A DNA stretch of 64,000 bases from Burkholderia sp. (GTDB lineage Bacteria; Pseudomonadota; Gammaproteobacteria; Burkholderiales; Burkholderiaceae): contig JAIRVP010000054.1 of the NCBI GenBank assembly GCA_031253835.1, positions 1-64,000 of the forward strand. The letters are read 5' to 3'. The position numbers and the translations under genes are program-made. This document shows, piece by piece, positions 9,042 through 16,855 of this stretch. Within the stretch, counting starts at the first letter, position 1; each line of letters opens with the position of its first letter. The notes under the pieces are model-generated. The model was not told the origin of the DNA. It worked only from the letters and a program-made list of their open reading frames with translations, and ran no database searches.

Positions 9042-9326
9042 TTACTTCCTTATCGCATTCACTGCACTCTTGAATGCCGTGCCCGCCGTGAACTTGACGG
9101 TCTTCACGGCTGCAATGCGGATCTCCTCTCCCGTCGACGGATTCCTGCCCACCCGGGCCGCGCGCTTCCCTTGCCTGAACGATCCGAAGCCGACCAGTTG
9201 AACGGCCCCGCCGGCGGCAACCGCGCCGACGATCGTATTGATTACCGCATCCACTGCTTCCGTGGCCGCGACCCGGTTCAACCCGGTAGAAAAAACCACG
9301 GCGTCAACCAATCCTTGCTTATTCAT
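9042..9326 (-). CDS. HU/IHF family DNA-binding protein
   Basis: A 94-residue histone-like protein starting MNKQGLVDAV, with AVQLVGFGSFRQGKRAARVGRNP and STGEEIRIAA forming the beta-arm region whose Arg-Asn-Pro tip bends DNA. The start at 9326 follows an AGGAG site and gives the usual family length; longer in-frame reading upstream has no HU similarity. HU proteins compact DNA and help regulators and recombinases. This one differs in detail from the main HupA/HupB form (for example VVFSTGLNRVAATEAVDAV), so it is probably an accessory copy. Confidence 0.85.
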   Translation of the reverse strand: MNKQGLVDAVVFSTGLNRVAATEAVDAVINTIVGAVAAGGAVQLVGFGSFRQGKRAARVGRNPSTGEEIRIAAVKTVKFTAGTAFKSAVNAIRK

Positions 9327-9946
9327 CAGCGGCTCCTGCTTCAAAAGAAAAACCGGTATTCGGGTTACCGGACTTGTTGTATTCGCGATGCCCTGTTGCG
9401 GCCCGCGCAGCGTGCGGCCGGCCATTCGAAACGGCACCGGCACCGGCAACCTAGCAAGGCTGCACCGAGATGGCGCATCGTGCGTCGTCCAACCGGACCA
9501 TATGGCGACGATTGCAATCCGTTCGTCAGGTATCCGGACGACACACGCCCGGCCTGCTTCGCCTGTGTCTCTCAGGTATTGCACGAAAGCGCCCGATCCG
9601 GAAAATGGTAAATGTTCGCCAATATCGACAGCGCGTGAAATCCATCGCATAAATGGCGCTGTATGAGCGTATACGCCGATATCGACATGCATCGCGGCAC
9701 CTAACCCTGACTTATACGGCTTTGCGTATACGCATGATGCACTTCGTCCAATGGCTCATCAGAAGCAACAAATTTACGATTCAACCTCATTCTGATGACG
9801 CAATGCCGAAGCGGTTAAATCGCACGATTTAATTCAACCTCGAGCGCGCCTCGTAGCACCACCGCCCAATCAAAATCCCGCCTTACCCTCGGGCAATGCA
9901 TCACGTGAAGTCAGTCCGCCTGTCATCAATCAATAATGGAGACCCC
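9327..9946. other. 620-base intergenic region, AT-richer, with two GCGTATACGC palindromes
   Basis: No convincing gene is seen. The right half is clearly AT-richer than the surroundings. The perfect 10-base palindrome GCGTATACGC occurs twice, at 9667-9676 and 9724-9733, 57 bases apart, and ATATCGACA also occurs twice (9622 and 9679). These may be operators for the porin gene, 214 bases and more downstream, or for the divergent HU gene. Confidence 0.45.
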
Positions 9947-11023
9947 ATGAAGTCATTCGCTCGCCGTGCATCGCGCACGTCCGTCAAGCTGATCGCCGCA
10001 GCCGCCTGTGTGGCGGCCACCGCTCCCGTCCATGCACAGTCGAGCGTGTCGCTCTACGGTCAGGTCGACGAATGGATCGGTGCGACCAAGTTCCCCGGCA
10101 GCGATCGCGCATGGAACGTGTCGGGCGGCGGCATGTCGACGTCGTACTGGGGCCTGCACGGCGCCGAGGATCTCGGTAGCGGCTACAAGGCGATCTTCAC
10201 GCTCGAAAGCTTCTTCCGCGCACAGAACGGCCAGTTCGGCCGCTTCCAGGGCGACACGTTCTTCGCGCGCAATGCGTATGTCGGCATCGATTCGCCGTAC
10301 GGCACCGTGACGGCCGGCCGCCTGACGACGCACCTGTTCCTGTCGACGATCCTGTTCAACCCGTTCTACGACTCGTACACCTTCTCGCCGATGGTGTATC
10401 ACGTGTTCCTCGGCCTCGGCACGTTCCCGACCTACCCGAGCGACCAGGGTGCGGTGGGCGATTCGGGCTGGAACAACGCGGTGTCGTATGCGTCGCCTTC
10501 GTTCGGTGGCCTGAACTTCGGCGCGATGTACGCGTTCGGCAACCAGGCCGGCGACAACGGCTCGAAGAAATGGAGCGCGCAGTTCAACTACGCGAACGGC
10601 CCGTTCGCGGCAACGGCCACCTATCAGTACGTGAACTTCAACAACGGTCCGCGCGACCTGAGCGCACTGGTGGCCGGCCTGAAGAGCCAGGGCATCGCGC
10701 TGGTCGGCGCGACCTACGACCTGAAGGTCGTGAAGCTGTTCGGCCAGTACATGTACACGAAGAACGACCAGGTCGCCGGCAGCTGGCACGTGAACACCGC
10801 GCAAGGCGGCGTGTCGGTGCCGCTCGGCGCGGGCAACGCGATGGCGTCGTACGCGTATTCGCGCGACGCAGGCGGCCTCGACCAGACGCGCCAGACCTGG
10901 GCCGTCGGCTACGACTATCCGCTGTCCAAGCGCACGGACGTCTACGCGGCGTACATGAACGACCGCATCAGCGGCCTGTCGAACGGCAACACGTTCGGCG
11001 CGGGGATTCGCGCGAAGTTCTGA
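9947..11023 (+). CDS. General porin, Burkholderia OmpC-like, 16-stranded
   Basis: A 358-residue outer-membrane porin. The signal peptide runs to about residue 30 (ATAPVHA), the mature start QSSVSLYGQVDEW and blocks such as GLHGAEDLGSGYKAIFTLES, RNAYVGIDSPYGTVTAGR and the terminal FGAGIRAKF are characteristic of beta-proteobacterial trimeric porins. The ATG at 9947 follows a TGGAGA site; the earlier ATG at 9896 lacks one. It would let small hydrophilic solutes across the outer membrane. It stands alone, bounded by a long promoter region and a terminator, so a steroid role is not evident. Confidence 0.88.
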   Translation: MKSFARRASRTSVKLIAAAACVAATAPVHAQSSVSLYGQVDEWIGATKFPGSDRAWNVSGGGMSTSYWGLHGAEDLGSGYKAIFTLESFFRAQNGQFGRFQGDTFFARNAYVGIDSPYGTVTAGRLTTHLFLSTILFNPFYDSYTFSPMVYHVFLGLGTFPTYPSDQGAVGDSGWNNAVSYASPSFGGLNFGAMYAFGNQAGDNGSKKWSAQFNYANGPFAATATYQYVNFNNGPRDLSALVAGLKSQGIALVGATYDLKVVKLFGQYMYTKNDQVAGSWHVNTAQGGVSVPLGAGNAMASYAYSRDAGGLDQTRQTWAVGYDYPLSKRTDVYAAYMNDRISGLSNGNTFGAGIRAKF

Positions 11024-11071
11024 GCGCGGCAATCCCGCGCGCCGGCATCGCGATGCCGGCAGCCGGATGAC

Positions 11072-11100
11072 AAAACGCGGAGCCGCGAGCTCCGCGTTTT
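11072..11100. terminator. Bidirectional intrinsic terminator
   Basis: AAAACGCGGAGC (11072-11083) pairs perfectly with GCTCCGCGTTTT (11089-11100) over a 5-base loop, giving a T run on each strand. It separates the plus-strand porin from the minus-strand CoA ligase. A perfect 20-base palindrome at 11041-11060 lies just before it. Confidence 0.82.
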
Positions 11101-11149
11101 CCTGTGGAAACGTCCGGTCGAAGCGAACACCCCGAGCCGCTGGCGCCGG

Positions 11150-12733
11150 TCACGCAGCTTGCCGCGCCGCCGCTTCGCGCAGCGCCTGCTTCATGACCTT
11201 GCCCGAAGCGTTGAGCGGCAACGCGTCGACCAGCACGATGCCGCGCGGCACCTTGTAGTTCGCCATCCGCTCGCGGCACCACGCGATCAGCGCCGCTTCG
11301 TCGAGCAAAGCGCCCGCGCGCGGCACGACGAATGCCTGGCCGGCTTCGCCGAGCCGCGCGTCCGGCACGCCGATCACCGCGACCTGCGCGACGTCCGGGT
11401 GCGCGGCGATCGCGTTCTCGATCTCCGCCGGATAGCAGTTGAAGCCGCCCACGATGTACATGTCCTTCAGGCGATCGGTGATGCGCAGATAGCCGCGCTC
11501 GTCGAGCATGCCGACGTCGCCCGTCTGCAGCCAGCCTTGCGCGTCGATCGCGTCGCGGGTCGCCGCTTCGTCGTCGAGATAGCCCTGCATCACGTTGAAG
11601 CCGCGAATCAGGATCTCGCCGGGCACGCCGGGCGGCAGGTCGGCACCGGCCGCGTCGACGCAGCGCACGTCCACACCCGGCAGCGGACGGCCGCTGGTCG
11701 TCGCGACGGTTCGATCGTCGTCACCTTCGCGGCAGACCGTCGCGAGCCCGCAGCATTCGGTCAGGCCGTACGCGGTCAGCACCGACGTGAAACCGAGCCG
11801 GTCGCGCATGCGCGTGACCAGTTCGGGCGCGACATTCGCCGCGCCGGTGACAGCCACGCGCAGCGACGACCGGTCGAAGCGGTCGAGCGCGGGGTGCGCC
11901 AGCAGGCTCAGGTAGAGCGTCGGCGAACCGGGCAGGAACGTCACGCGGTCGAGCGCGATACGCTGCAGCACGGTCTCGGCATCGAACGTCGCCTGCGGCA
12001 GGATCGTCGCGCCGCGAATCAGCGCGGCAAGCCAGCCGGCCTTGTAGCCGAACGCATGAAAGAACGGATTGATGATCAGGTAGCGGTCGCCGGCCTGCAG
12101 CCCCACCAGCGTCGACCACAGGTCGAACGCCGCGAGATTCTGCCCGTGCGCGGTGACGACGCCCTTCGGGCGGCCGGTCGTGCCGGACGTGAACAGCACG
12201 TCCGACGGCGTGTCCGGCGTGATGGCCGCGATCCGCGCGTCGAGCACCGCTTCGGGTGTGGCGTCGGCGCAGGCCAGGAACGCGTCCCAGCCTGCCGCGC
12301 CGGCCTGTGCGTCGCGCAGCACGACCGTGTGCCGCAGCGACGGGATCGCATATCCGTCGAGCATGTCCGGGTAGCGAACGCCGAGGAACTCGCCGATCGA
12401 GATCAGCACGCGCGTGCGGCTCCGGGCCAGGATATCCGCCGCTTCCTGCCCCTTGAGGCGCGTATTGAGCGGCACGAGCGCGGCGCCCGCGAGATGGATG
12501 CCCAGTGCGGCGACGATCCACTCGTGCAGGTTCGGCGCCCAGATCGCGACGCGTTCGCCCGGCTGCACGTCGAGCGCGATCAGCGCGCGCGCGGCGCGGC
12601 GCGCTTCGTGGTGAAGCGCCGTGTAGCTGATCGCGACCCTGTCGTCGACGATCGCCGGCCGCTCCGCGTAACGGCGGGCCGATTCGGCCAGCATCGCAGG
12701 AAGGGTCGACGGCACGGGAAGTGTGGAAGTCAC
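11150..12733 (-). CDS. AMP-forming acyl-CoA synthetase (FadD family), steroid acid CoA ligase candidate
   Basis: A 527-residue ANL-superfamily ligase read from a GTG at 12733 whose GTGA overlaps the stop of the OYE gene. The P-loop LFTSGTTGRPKGV, the YGLTECCG block, the hinge ITDRLKDMYIVGGFNCYP and the C-terminal Lys motif ASGKVMK are all intact. It is closely similar throughout to the FadD3 candidate at 48785-50371 (for example shared INPFFHAFGYKAGWLAAL), so the two are paralogues. Its operon with KshA1, a SnoaL protein and an OYE reductase suggests it activates a steroid side-chain acid such as a bile acid or a C22 acid. Substrate is inference. Confidence 0.78.
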   Translation of the reverse strand: MTSTLPVPSTLPAMLAESARRYAERPAIVDDRVAISYTALHHEARRAARALIALDVQPGERVAIWAPNLHEWIVAALGIHLAGAALVPLNTRLKGQEAADILARSRTRVLISIGEFLGVRYPDMLDGYAIPSLRHTVVLRDAQAGAAGWDAFLACADATPEAVLDARIAAITPDTPSDVLFTSGTTGRPKGVVTAHGQNLAAFDLWSTLVGLQAGDRYLIINPFFHAFGYKAGWLAALIRGATILPQATFDAETVLQRIALDRVTFLPGSPTLYLSLLAHPALDRFDRSSLRVAVTGAANVAPELVTRMRDRLGFTSVLTAYGLTECCGLATVCREGDDDRTVATTSGRPLPGVDVRCVDAAGADLPPGVPGEILIRGFNVMQGYLDDEAATRDAIDAQGWLQTGDVGMLDERGYLRITDRLKDMYIVGGFNCYPAEIENAIAAHPDVAQVAVIGVPDARLGEAGQAFVVPRAGALLDEAALIAWCRERMANYKVPRGIVLVDALPLNASGKVMKQALREAAARQAA

Positions 12734-13833
12734 GGTGCGGAACTCCGTTGCAGGGAAGAGGCATCCGGTGCGGCGAGCGGCGGATAGTCGGTGAAGCCGC
12801 GCGCGCCCGGCGTATAGAGCGACGTGCGGTCGAACGCCGCGAGCGGCGCGTCGTGCCGGAAACGCGCGACGAGGTCGGGATTCCCGATGAAGTGCCGCGC
12901 GAACGACACGGCGTCGGCCCGGCCGGCCGCGAGCGCGTCGGCCGCGCTGTGCGCATCGAACCCGTCGTTCGCGATCAGCGCGCCGCGAAAATGGCTGCGC
13001 ACCAGCGCGAACGCATCGAGCGCCGGATCGGGCGAACGACTGACGTGCAGATACGCGAGCCCGAGCGGCGACACGGCATCGAGCAGCGTGCCGTACGTCT
13101 GCGCCGGATCGTCGTCGTGCATGTCGTTGTACGGGTTGCCCGGGCAGATCCGCAGCCCGACTCGGCCCGCGCCGATCGCGCCGGCCATCGCCTCGAGGGC
13201 TTCGACCGTGAAGCGGCTGCGCCGCGCGGGCGTGCCGCCATAATCGTCGACGCGGCGGTTCGAGCAGGCCAGCAGAAATTGCATCGGCAGATAGCCGCTG
13301 CTGGCGTGCAGCTCGACGCCGTCGAAGCCGGCCGCGCGCGCGTTGACGGCGGCCTGCCGGTAATGGTCGATCACATCGGCGATCTCCGCGCGGGACAGCG
13401 CGCGCGGCAGGTCCATCGGCACCGCGCCATGCCCGTCCGCGTGAATCGTGCCGTTTGCGCGGAGCGCGGACGGCGCGACGGTCGCGGCAGCCGGCGCCTT
13501 GTTGAAGCGCGACGCGACGCGGCCGACATGCATCAGCTGCAGCACGATGCGGCCGCCAGCGCGGTGCACGGCGTCGGTCACGCCGCGCCACGCGGCGACC
13601 TGGTGCGGCGTCGCAATGCCCGGCGTACGGCAATAGCCCTTGCCGTCGGCGTGCGGATACGTGCCTTCCGCGACGATCAGGCCCGCGCCGGCGCGCTGTG
13701 CGTAGTACGCGACGTGCAGCGCGCCGGGCGCATCGTGTTCGTCCGCGCGGCTGCGCGTCATCGGCGCCATCACGATGCGGTTCGACAGCTCCAGCGCGCC
13801 GAGCCGGCACGGTTCGAAAAGCGGCGTATTCAT
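12730..13833 (-). CDS. Old Yellow Enzyme family NADH:flavin oxidoreductase
   Basis: A 367-residue FMN ene-reductase-type barrel (MNTPLFEPCRLGALELSNRIVMAPMTRSRAD at the start, GRVGLRICPGNPYNDMHD later). Catalytic Tyr181 and substrate His176 are present in LHASSGY, but the usual Asn of the HxxN pair is Ser179, so the carbonyl clamp is altered. Such enzymes reduce or, in some steroid degraders, oxidise the C4-C5 or C6-C7 bond of 3-keto steroids. It overlaps the CoA ligase start (GTGA) and follows the SnoaL gene by 21 bases. Whether it works on 4,6-dienes, 5-beta steroids or an unrelated enone cannot be told. Confidence 0.75.
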   Translation of the reverse strand: MNTPLFEPCRLGALELSNRIVMAPMTRSRADEHDAPGALHVAYYAQRAGAGLIVAEGTYPHADGKGYCRTPGIATPHQVAAWRGVTDAVHRAGGRIVLQLMHVGRVASRFNKAPAAATVAPSALRANGTIHADGHGAVPMDLPRALSRAEIADVIDHYRQAAVNARAAGFDGVELHASSGYLPMQFLLACSNRRVDDYGGTPARRSRFTVEALEAMAGAIGAGRVGLRICPGNPYNDMHDDDPAQTYGTLLDAVSPLGLAYLHVSRSPDPALDAFALVRSHFRGALIANDGFDAHSAADALAAGRADAVSFARHFIGNPDLVARFRHDAPLAAFDRTSLYTPGARGFTDYPPLAAPDASSLQRSSAP

Positions 13834-13854
13834 GATCGGGACTCCATGCTCACG

Positions 13855-14481
13855 TCAGCGCGTGCGGATCTTCGGGAGCGCGGAGCCGCGCCGCATCGTC
13901 GCGAGGAATGCATCGAGCGGCGCGGGCGCGGCGACGTCGGGCAGCTCGCCGGTCGGCTTGTCGTTCCAGAACGCCTTCCACGACGGCCACAACGCATGCC
14001 ACGAGCCGTCGTACGGTTCGCGCCCCGGCCAGCGCATCTTGCGTTCGCCGATCGGCGGCCGGTTGAGGTCCGACGCGTACAGGTAGCACGGATAGCGGCG
14101 GCGAAAATACCAGCGCCCGTCGATCCGCTCGTAGTCGTCCCAGTAGAGCATCTGCATCACGACCCACTCGGGGCCGGTCTCGTGTTCGTTCTTCGAATAG
14201 ACGACGCCGCTTGCGTGATCGGCATCCGTGAATTCGACGATGTGGCCGCCGATGTGATGCGACGTGACCGTGAACTGGTTGCGCAGCGTGTCGTCGATCC
14301 AGCGTTTCAGGTGCGCGCGGCCGACCTGGCCCTGGCCGACCACGACGTCTTCCGGGAACAGGCCGGTCCACGCGTCGAGATCGCGCATGTCGAGCGCGAG
14401 TGCGTATTGCGCGGGCAGCATCCGGATCGCCTCGATCGATTCGAGCCGGTCGATCCGCGCGAGCAGAGTCGTATCGTTCAT
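13855..14481 (-). CDS. SnoaL/NTF2-like protein, BaiE-type steroid dehydratase candidate
   Basis: A 208-residue protein of the SnoaL-like fold. Tyr26 and Asp31 in QYALALDMRD keep the five-residue spacing of the catalytic Tyr and Asp of the bile acid 7-alpha-dehydratase BaiE, and SHHIGGH (74-80) supplies the active-site His. The later DDYERIDGRWYFRRRY strand block also matches the BaiE layout; the C-terminal 50 residues are extra. It begins in an ATGA overlap with the SDR and lies in the kshA1 operon. A 7-alpha or 12-alpha hydroxysteroid dehydratase or isomerase role is a reasoned inference from family memory, not proof. Confidence 0.62.
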   Translation of the reverse strand: MNDTTLLARIDRLESIEAIRMLPAQYALALDMRDLDAWTGLFPEDVVVGQGQVGRAHLKRWIDDTLRNQFTVTSHHIGGHIVEFTDADHASGVVYSKNEHETGPEWVVMQMLYWDDYERIDGRWYFRRRYPCYLYASDLNRPPIGERKMRWPGREPYDGSWHALWPSWKAFWNDKPTGELPDVAAPAPLDAFLATMRRGSALPKIRTR

Positions 14482-15341
14482 GTGTTGGTGTTGCTCCTGT
14501 CGAATCCGGCTGCGGATGACGCCGCGCTCGCCGGGTTGCGCCGTTCGGCCGAGGTATCGGATACGTAGTCGGTCGCGCCGGCATCGAGCCGGCAGGTCTT
14601 GCCGCCGTCGACGACGAGACTCTGCCCGGTGATGTACGACGCTTCGTCGGACGCGAGAAACAGGATCGCGTCGGCTACCTCGCGCGGCTCGCCGATCCGC
14701 CCGATCGGCACCGCACGCGCCGTGCCCTCGCGCATCGCATCGTCCTGCAACGCCTCGCGCGTGCCCTCGCTCCACACCACGCCGGGAATCACGACGTTCA
14801 CGCGGATGCCGGCCGCCGCGCCCTCGAGCGCGACCGCGCGGCTGAAATTGAGCACGCCGGCCTTCGCCGCGCCGTACGCGGACAGCCCCGGGCTGCCGAG
14901 CAGCCCGACGACCGAACCAAGGTTGACGATCGCGCCGCCGCGCTGCCGCTTCATCGCGCGCAACGCGGCGCGCGTGCCGAAGAACGCGACGTCGAGCGTG
15001 CCGCGCAGGCAGCTGTGCCAGTCGTCGGTGCTCACCTGGTCGACGAGCCCCCACGTGTAGTTCACTGCGTTGTTGACCATCACGTCGAGGCGGCCGAAGC
15101 GCTCGACGGTCGCGTCGACCGCGCGCCCGATCGATGCGTCGTCGGTTGCATCGGCCTGGATCCACGCGGCGTCGCCGCCGGCCGCCGTGATGTCCCGCAC
15201 GACCTGTTCAAGCGGCTCGCGCCGCCGGCCGCACAGCATCACGCGCGCGCCTTCCGCCGCGAAGCGCCGCGCGGTCGCCGCGCCGATGCCGGTGCCCGCG
15301 CCGCTGATCAGCGCGATCTTGTCCTGCAAACGTCCTGTCAT
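14478..15341 (-). CDS. SDR family oxidoreductase with C-terminal tail
   Basis: A 287-residue SDR from an ATG with a clear AGGAG site. It shows SGAGTGIG, VVGLLGSPGLSAYGAAKAG with catalytic Ser/Tyr/Lys, and YITGQSLVVDGG. Two points are unusual: the NNAG motif reads NNAVN, and about 40 residues (from LDAGATDYVSD to the end) follow the normal SDR C-terminus and run into the ATGA overlap with the SnoaL gene. It is the second gene of the kshA1 operon. Probably a hydroxysteroid dehydrogenase acting just before or after the SnoaL enzyme. Confidence 0.72.
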   Translation of the reverse strand: MTGRLQDKIALISGAGTGIGAATARRFAAEGARVMLCGRRREPLEQVVRDITAAGGDAAWIQADATDDASIGRAVDATVERFGRLDVMVNNAVNYTWGLVDQVSTDDWHSCLRGTLDVAFFGTRAALRAMKRQRGGAIVNLGSVVGLLGSPGLSAYGAAKAGVLNFSRAVALEGAAAGIRVNVVIPGVVWSEGTREALQDDAMREGTARAVPIGRIGEPREVADAILFLASDEASYITGQSLVVDGGKTCRLDAGATDYVSDTSAERRNPASAASSAAGFDRSNTNT

Positions 15342-15353
15342 CGTGGTCTCCTG

Positions 15354-15413
15354 GATCATGTGCATGCCGCCGCTGACCGACAGCGTCTGCCCGGTCATCT
15401 GCCGTGCATCGCC
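15354..15413 (-). pseudogene. Relic of an SDR C-terminus
   Basis: In the kshA1-SDR gap the minus strand encodes GDARQMTGQTLSVSGGMHMI, the standard last 20 residues of an SDR, in the same frame as the intact SDR that follows. Nothing upstream of it looks like the rest of an SDR; kshA1 begins its stop eight bases away. It is best read as what is left of an SDR gene deleted between kshA1 and the present SDR. Two tandem SDRs may once have stood here. Confidence 0.6.
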
Positions 15414-15421
15414 GCGCTCCG

Positions 15422-16504
15422 TCAGAGGGTGTGAAGCTGGCTCACCGCGAGCGGCGGCACATCGCTCGGCGTCCGCCACGCACCGTCCTGCCATTCGAAC
15501 ACCTTCCTGCGCCCGAGATCGGCCGGCAGCGCCGCGACGTCCGTGTAGAACTGGCGGTACCAGTCGCGCAACTGATAGATCGGGCCATCGCCTTCGCACA
15601 GCACCGGGAAATCGATCCGCGTCTTGTTGTGCCAGATCTCGACGTCCTGGAAGAACGACCGGTGCGCCTGCTCGACATAGGCGTCCGCGATCGCGCGGTT
15701 CGCGTCGTCCGACAGCGCCGGGTCCTTGCGGATCATCACGCCGTAGCGCAGGTCGAAGCTGTGCTGGTCGATCGGCACGTGGCAGTTCAGCAGGATGCTG
15801 TGGACGGCCTGCCCTTCGACATCGGCCGTCATCCGCGTGATGTGATACGCGGGGCCGAAGTACGCGCTGTCCGCGACGAGCCCGTTGCCGAGCAGCGCGC
15901 TCTGCCCGCCGCGGAACATCTGGTAGCCCGTGTGGCCGACGAAGGTATTGCAGAAGTAGTTCGCCGGCGAGCCGTGAACGGGCCCGAAATGCGCGACGTC
16001 GGCGAGGTTGTCGACGAGCTCGCGACAGTTCGTGTGGATCGTCATCTTGCGGACGGCCCACGGCGTCCATTCGTCGGAAAAGCACGCGTCGATGCGCGGG
16101 ATCGCGACGTGCGCCGGCGGTTCGCCGCCTTCGTGGTCCTGCCAGACGAACAGCAGCCCGTTCTGCTCGCACGTGTGCCACGACCGGATCCGCGCCTTCT
16201 GCGGCACGCGCGCCGCGTACGGCACGTGTTCGCAGGCGCCGTCGCCGCCCCATCGCCATTGATGGAACGGGCAGACGAGCGCGTTGCCCTGCACCTCGCC
16301 CTTCGACAGATCGGCGCCCATGTGCGGGCACCATGCGTCGAGTATCCGGATCGCGCCGTCGGCGCCCGCGAACGCGACGAGCTGCGTGCCGAAGATGTCG
16401 AGTCGATGCGGCTTGCCGTTCCGGTAATCCGATGCCAGCCCGAGGCAATGCCAGCCGCGCGCATACCGGTCACCCGTCGCCGGGGCCGCGTGTTGCAGTT
16501 CCAT
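15422..16504 (-). CDS. kshA: KshA-type Rieske oxygenase, 3-ketosteroid 9-alpha-hydroxylase subunit, copy 1
   Basis: A 360-residue Rieske non-heme iron oxygenase. Rieske ligands Cys59/His61 and Cys78/His81 are present; the mononuclear iron site shows Asn166, Asp169, His172 and His177 in DNLADVAHFGPVH. It is similar along its length to copy 2 (25335-26414), with shared YARGWHCLGLA and DVEIWHNKTRID-type blocks. Odd: after His81 it reads Gln-Trp-Arg-Trp in place of the usual Gly-Trp-x-Trp. KshA with KshB opens ring B by 9-alpha-hydroxylation. Presence of two copies suggests different substrates, for example side-chain-bearing against C19 steroids. First gene of a five-gene operon. Confidence 0.82.
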   Translation of the reverse strand: MELQHAAPATGDRYARGWHCLGLASDYRNGKPHRLDIFGTQLVAFAGADGAIRILDAWCPHMGADLSKGEVQGNALVCPFHQWRWGGDGACEHVPYAARVPQKARIRSWHTCEQNGLLFVWQDHEGGEPPAHVAIPRIDACFSDEWTPWAVRKMTIHTNCRELVDNLADVAHFGPVHGSPANYFCNTFVGHTGYQMFRGGQSALLGNGLVADSAYFGPAYHITRMTADVEGQAVHSILLNCHVPIDQHSFDLRYGVMIRKDPALSDDANRAIADAYVEQAHRSFFQDVEIWHNKTRIDFPVLCEGDGPIYQLRDWYRQFYTDVAALPADLGRRKVFEWQDGAWRTPSDVPPLAVSQLHTL

Positions 16505-16638
16505 GTGTGTCCTCCGTGGTCGCGTCATGTGCGGCCCATTGTCGGAACGGGGTCGCGGCCGAACATACTCCGGATGGACGAGATCGCCGCCGGCACGGGG
16601 CGGGCACGCGGATTTCTGCGCGGGGCCGGCGTAAACAA

Positions 16639-16654
16639 CCCTGATTTGGACTAG
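16639..16654 (-). promoter_or_regulatory. Candidate regulatory motif C upstream of kshA1
   Basis: The minus strand reads CTAGTCCAAATCAGGG, pointing at kshA1 150 bases away. The CTAGTCC core equals that of the site at 61173. It lies in the 350-base divergent region between kshA1 and a LuxR-type regulator gene, a natural place for control of both. Confidence 0.38.
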
Positions 16655-16855
16655 ATATCGCGCCGCGCGGCACCGGTGACGAAGACGCCGCGCGCGTGTT
16701 CGCACGGGTACGATGCGCCGGGCAAAACGACTATGATGGTCGTCCGCCGAACCGCGTGCGAGCGGCACCGCGCCGTGCGTCCCGCACGGTACGGCGACAT
16801 CGCCGCGCGCCCTCGGTGGCGGCGGCGACACAATGATCAGACAGGAGACACCGTA

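Noticed and set aside
9042..9692. A 216-residue HU fusion protein
   Set aside because: Residues before MNKQGLVDAV have no HU similarity; the AGGAG site and length favour the 94-residue protein.
11150..13810. An 886-residue open frame reading through the OYE region into the CoA ligase
   Set aside because: The first 350 residues are a shifted reading of the OYE gene. Ligase similarity begins at the GTG at 12733 in a GTGA overlap.
14478..16448. A 656-residue open frame covering kshA1 and the SDR
   Set aside because: Its N-terminal part is kshA1 in a wrong frame. Only the SDR relic (15354-15413) and the SDR from 15341 are meaningful.
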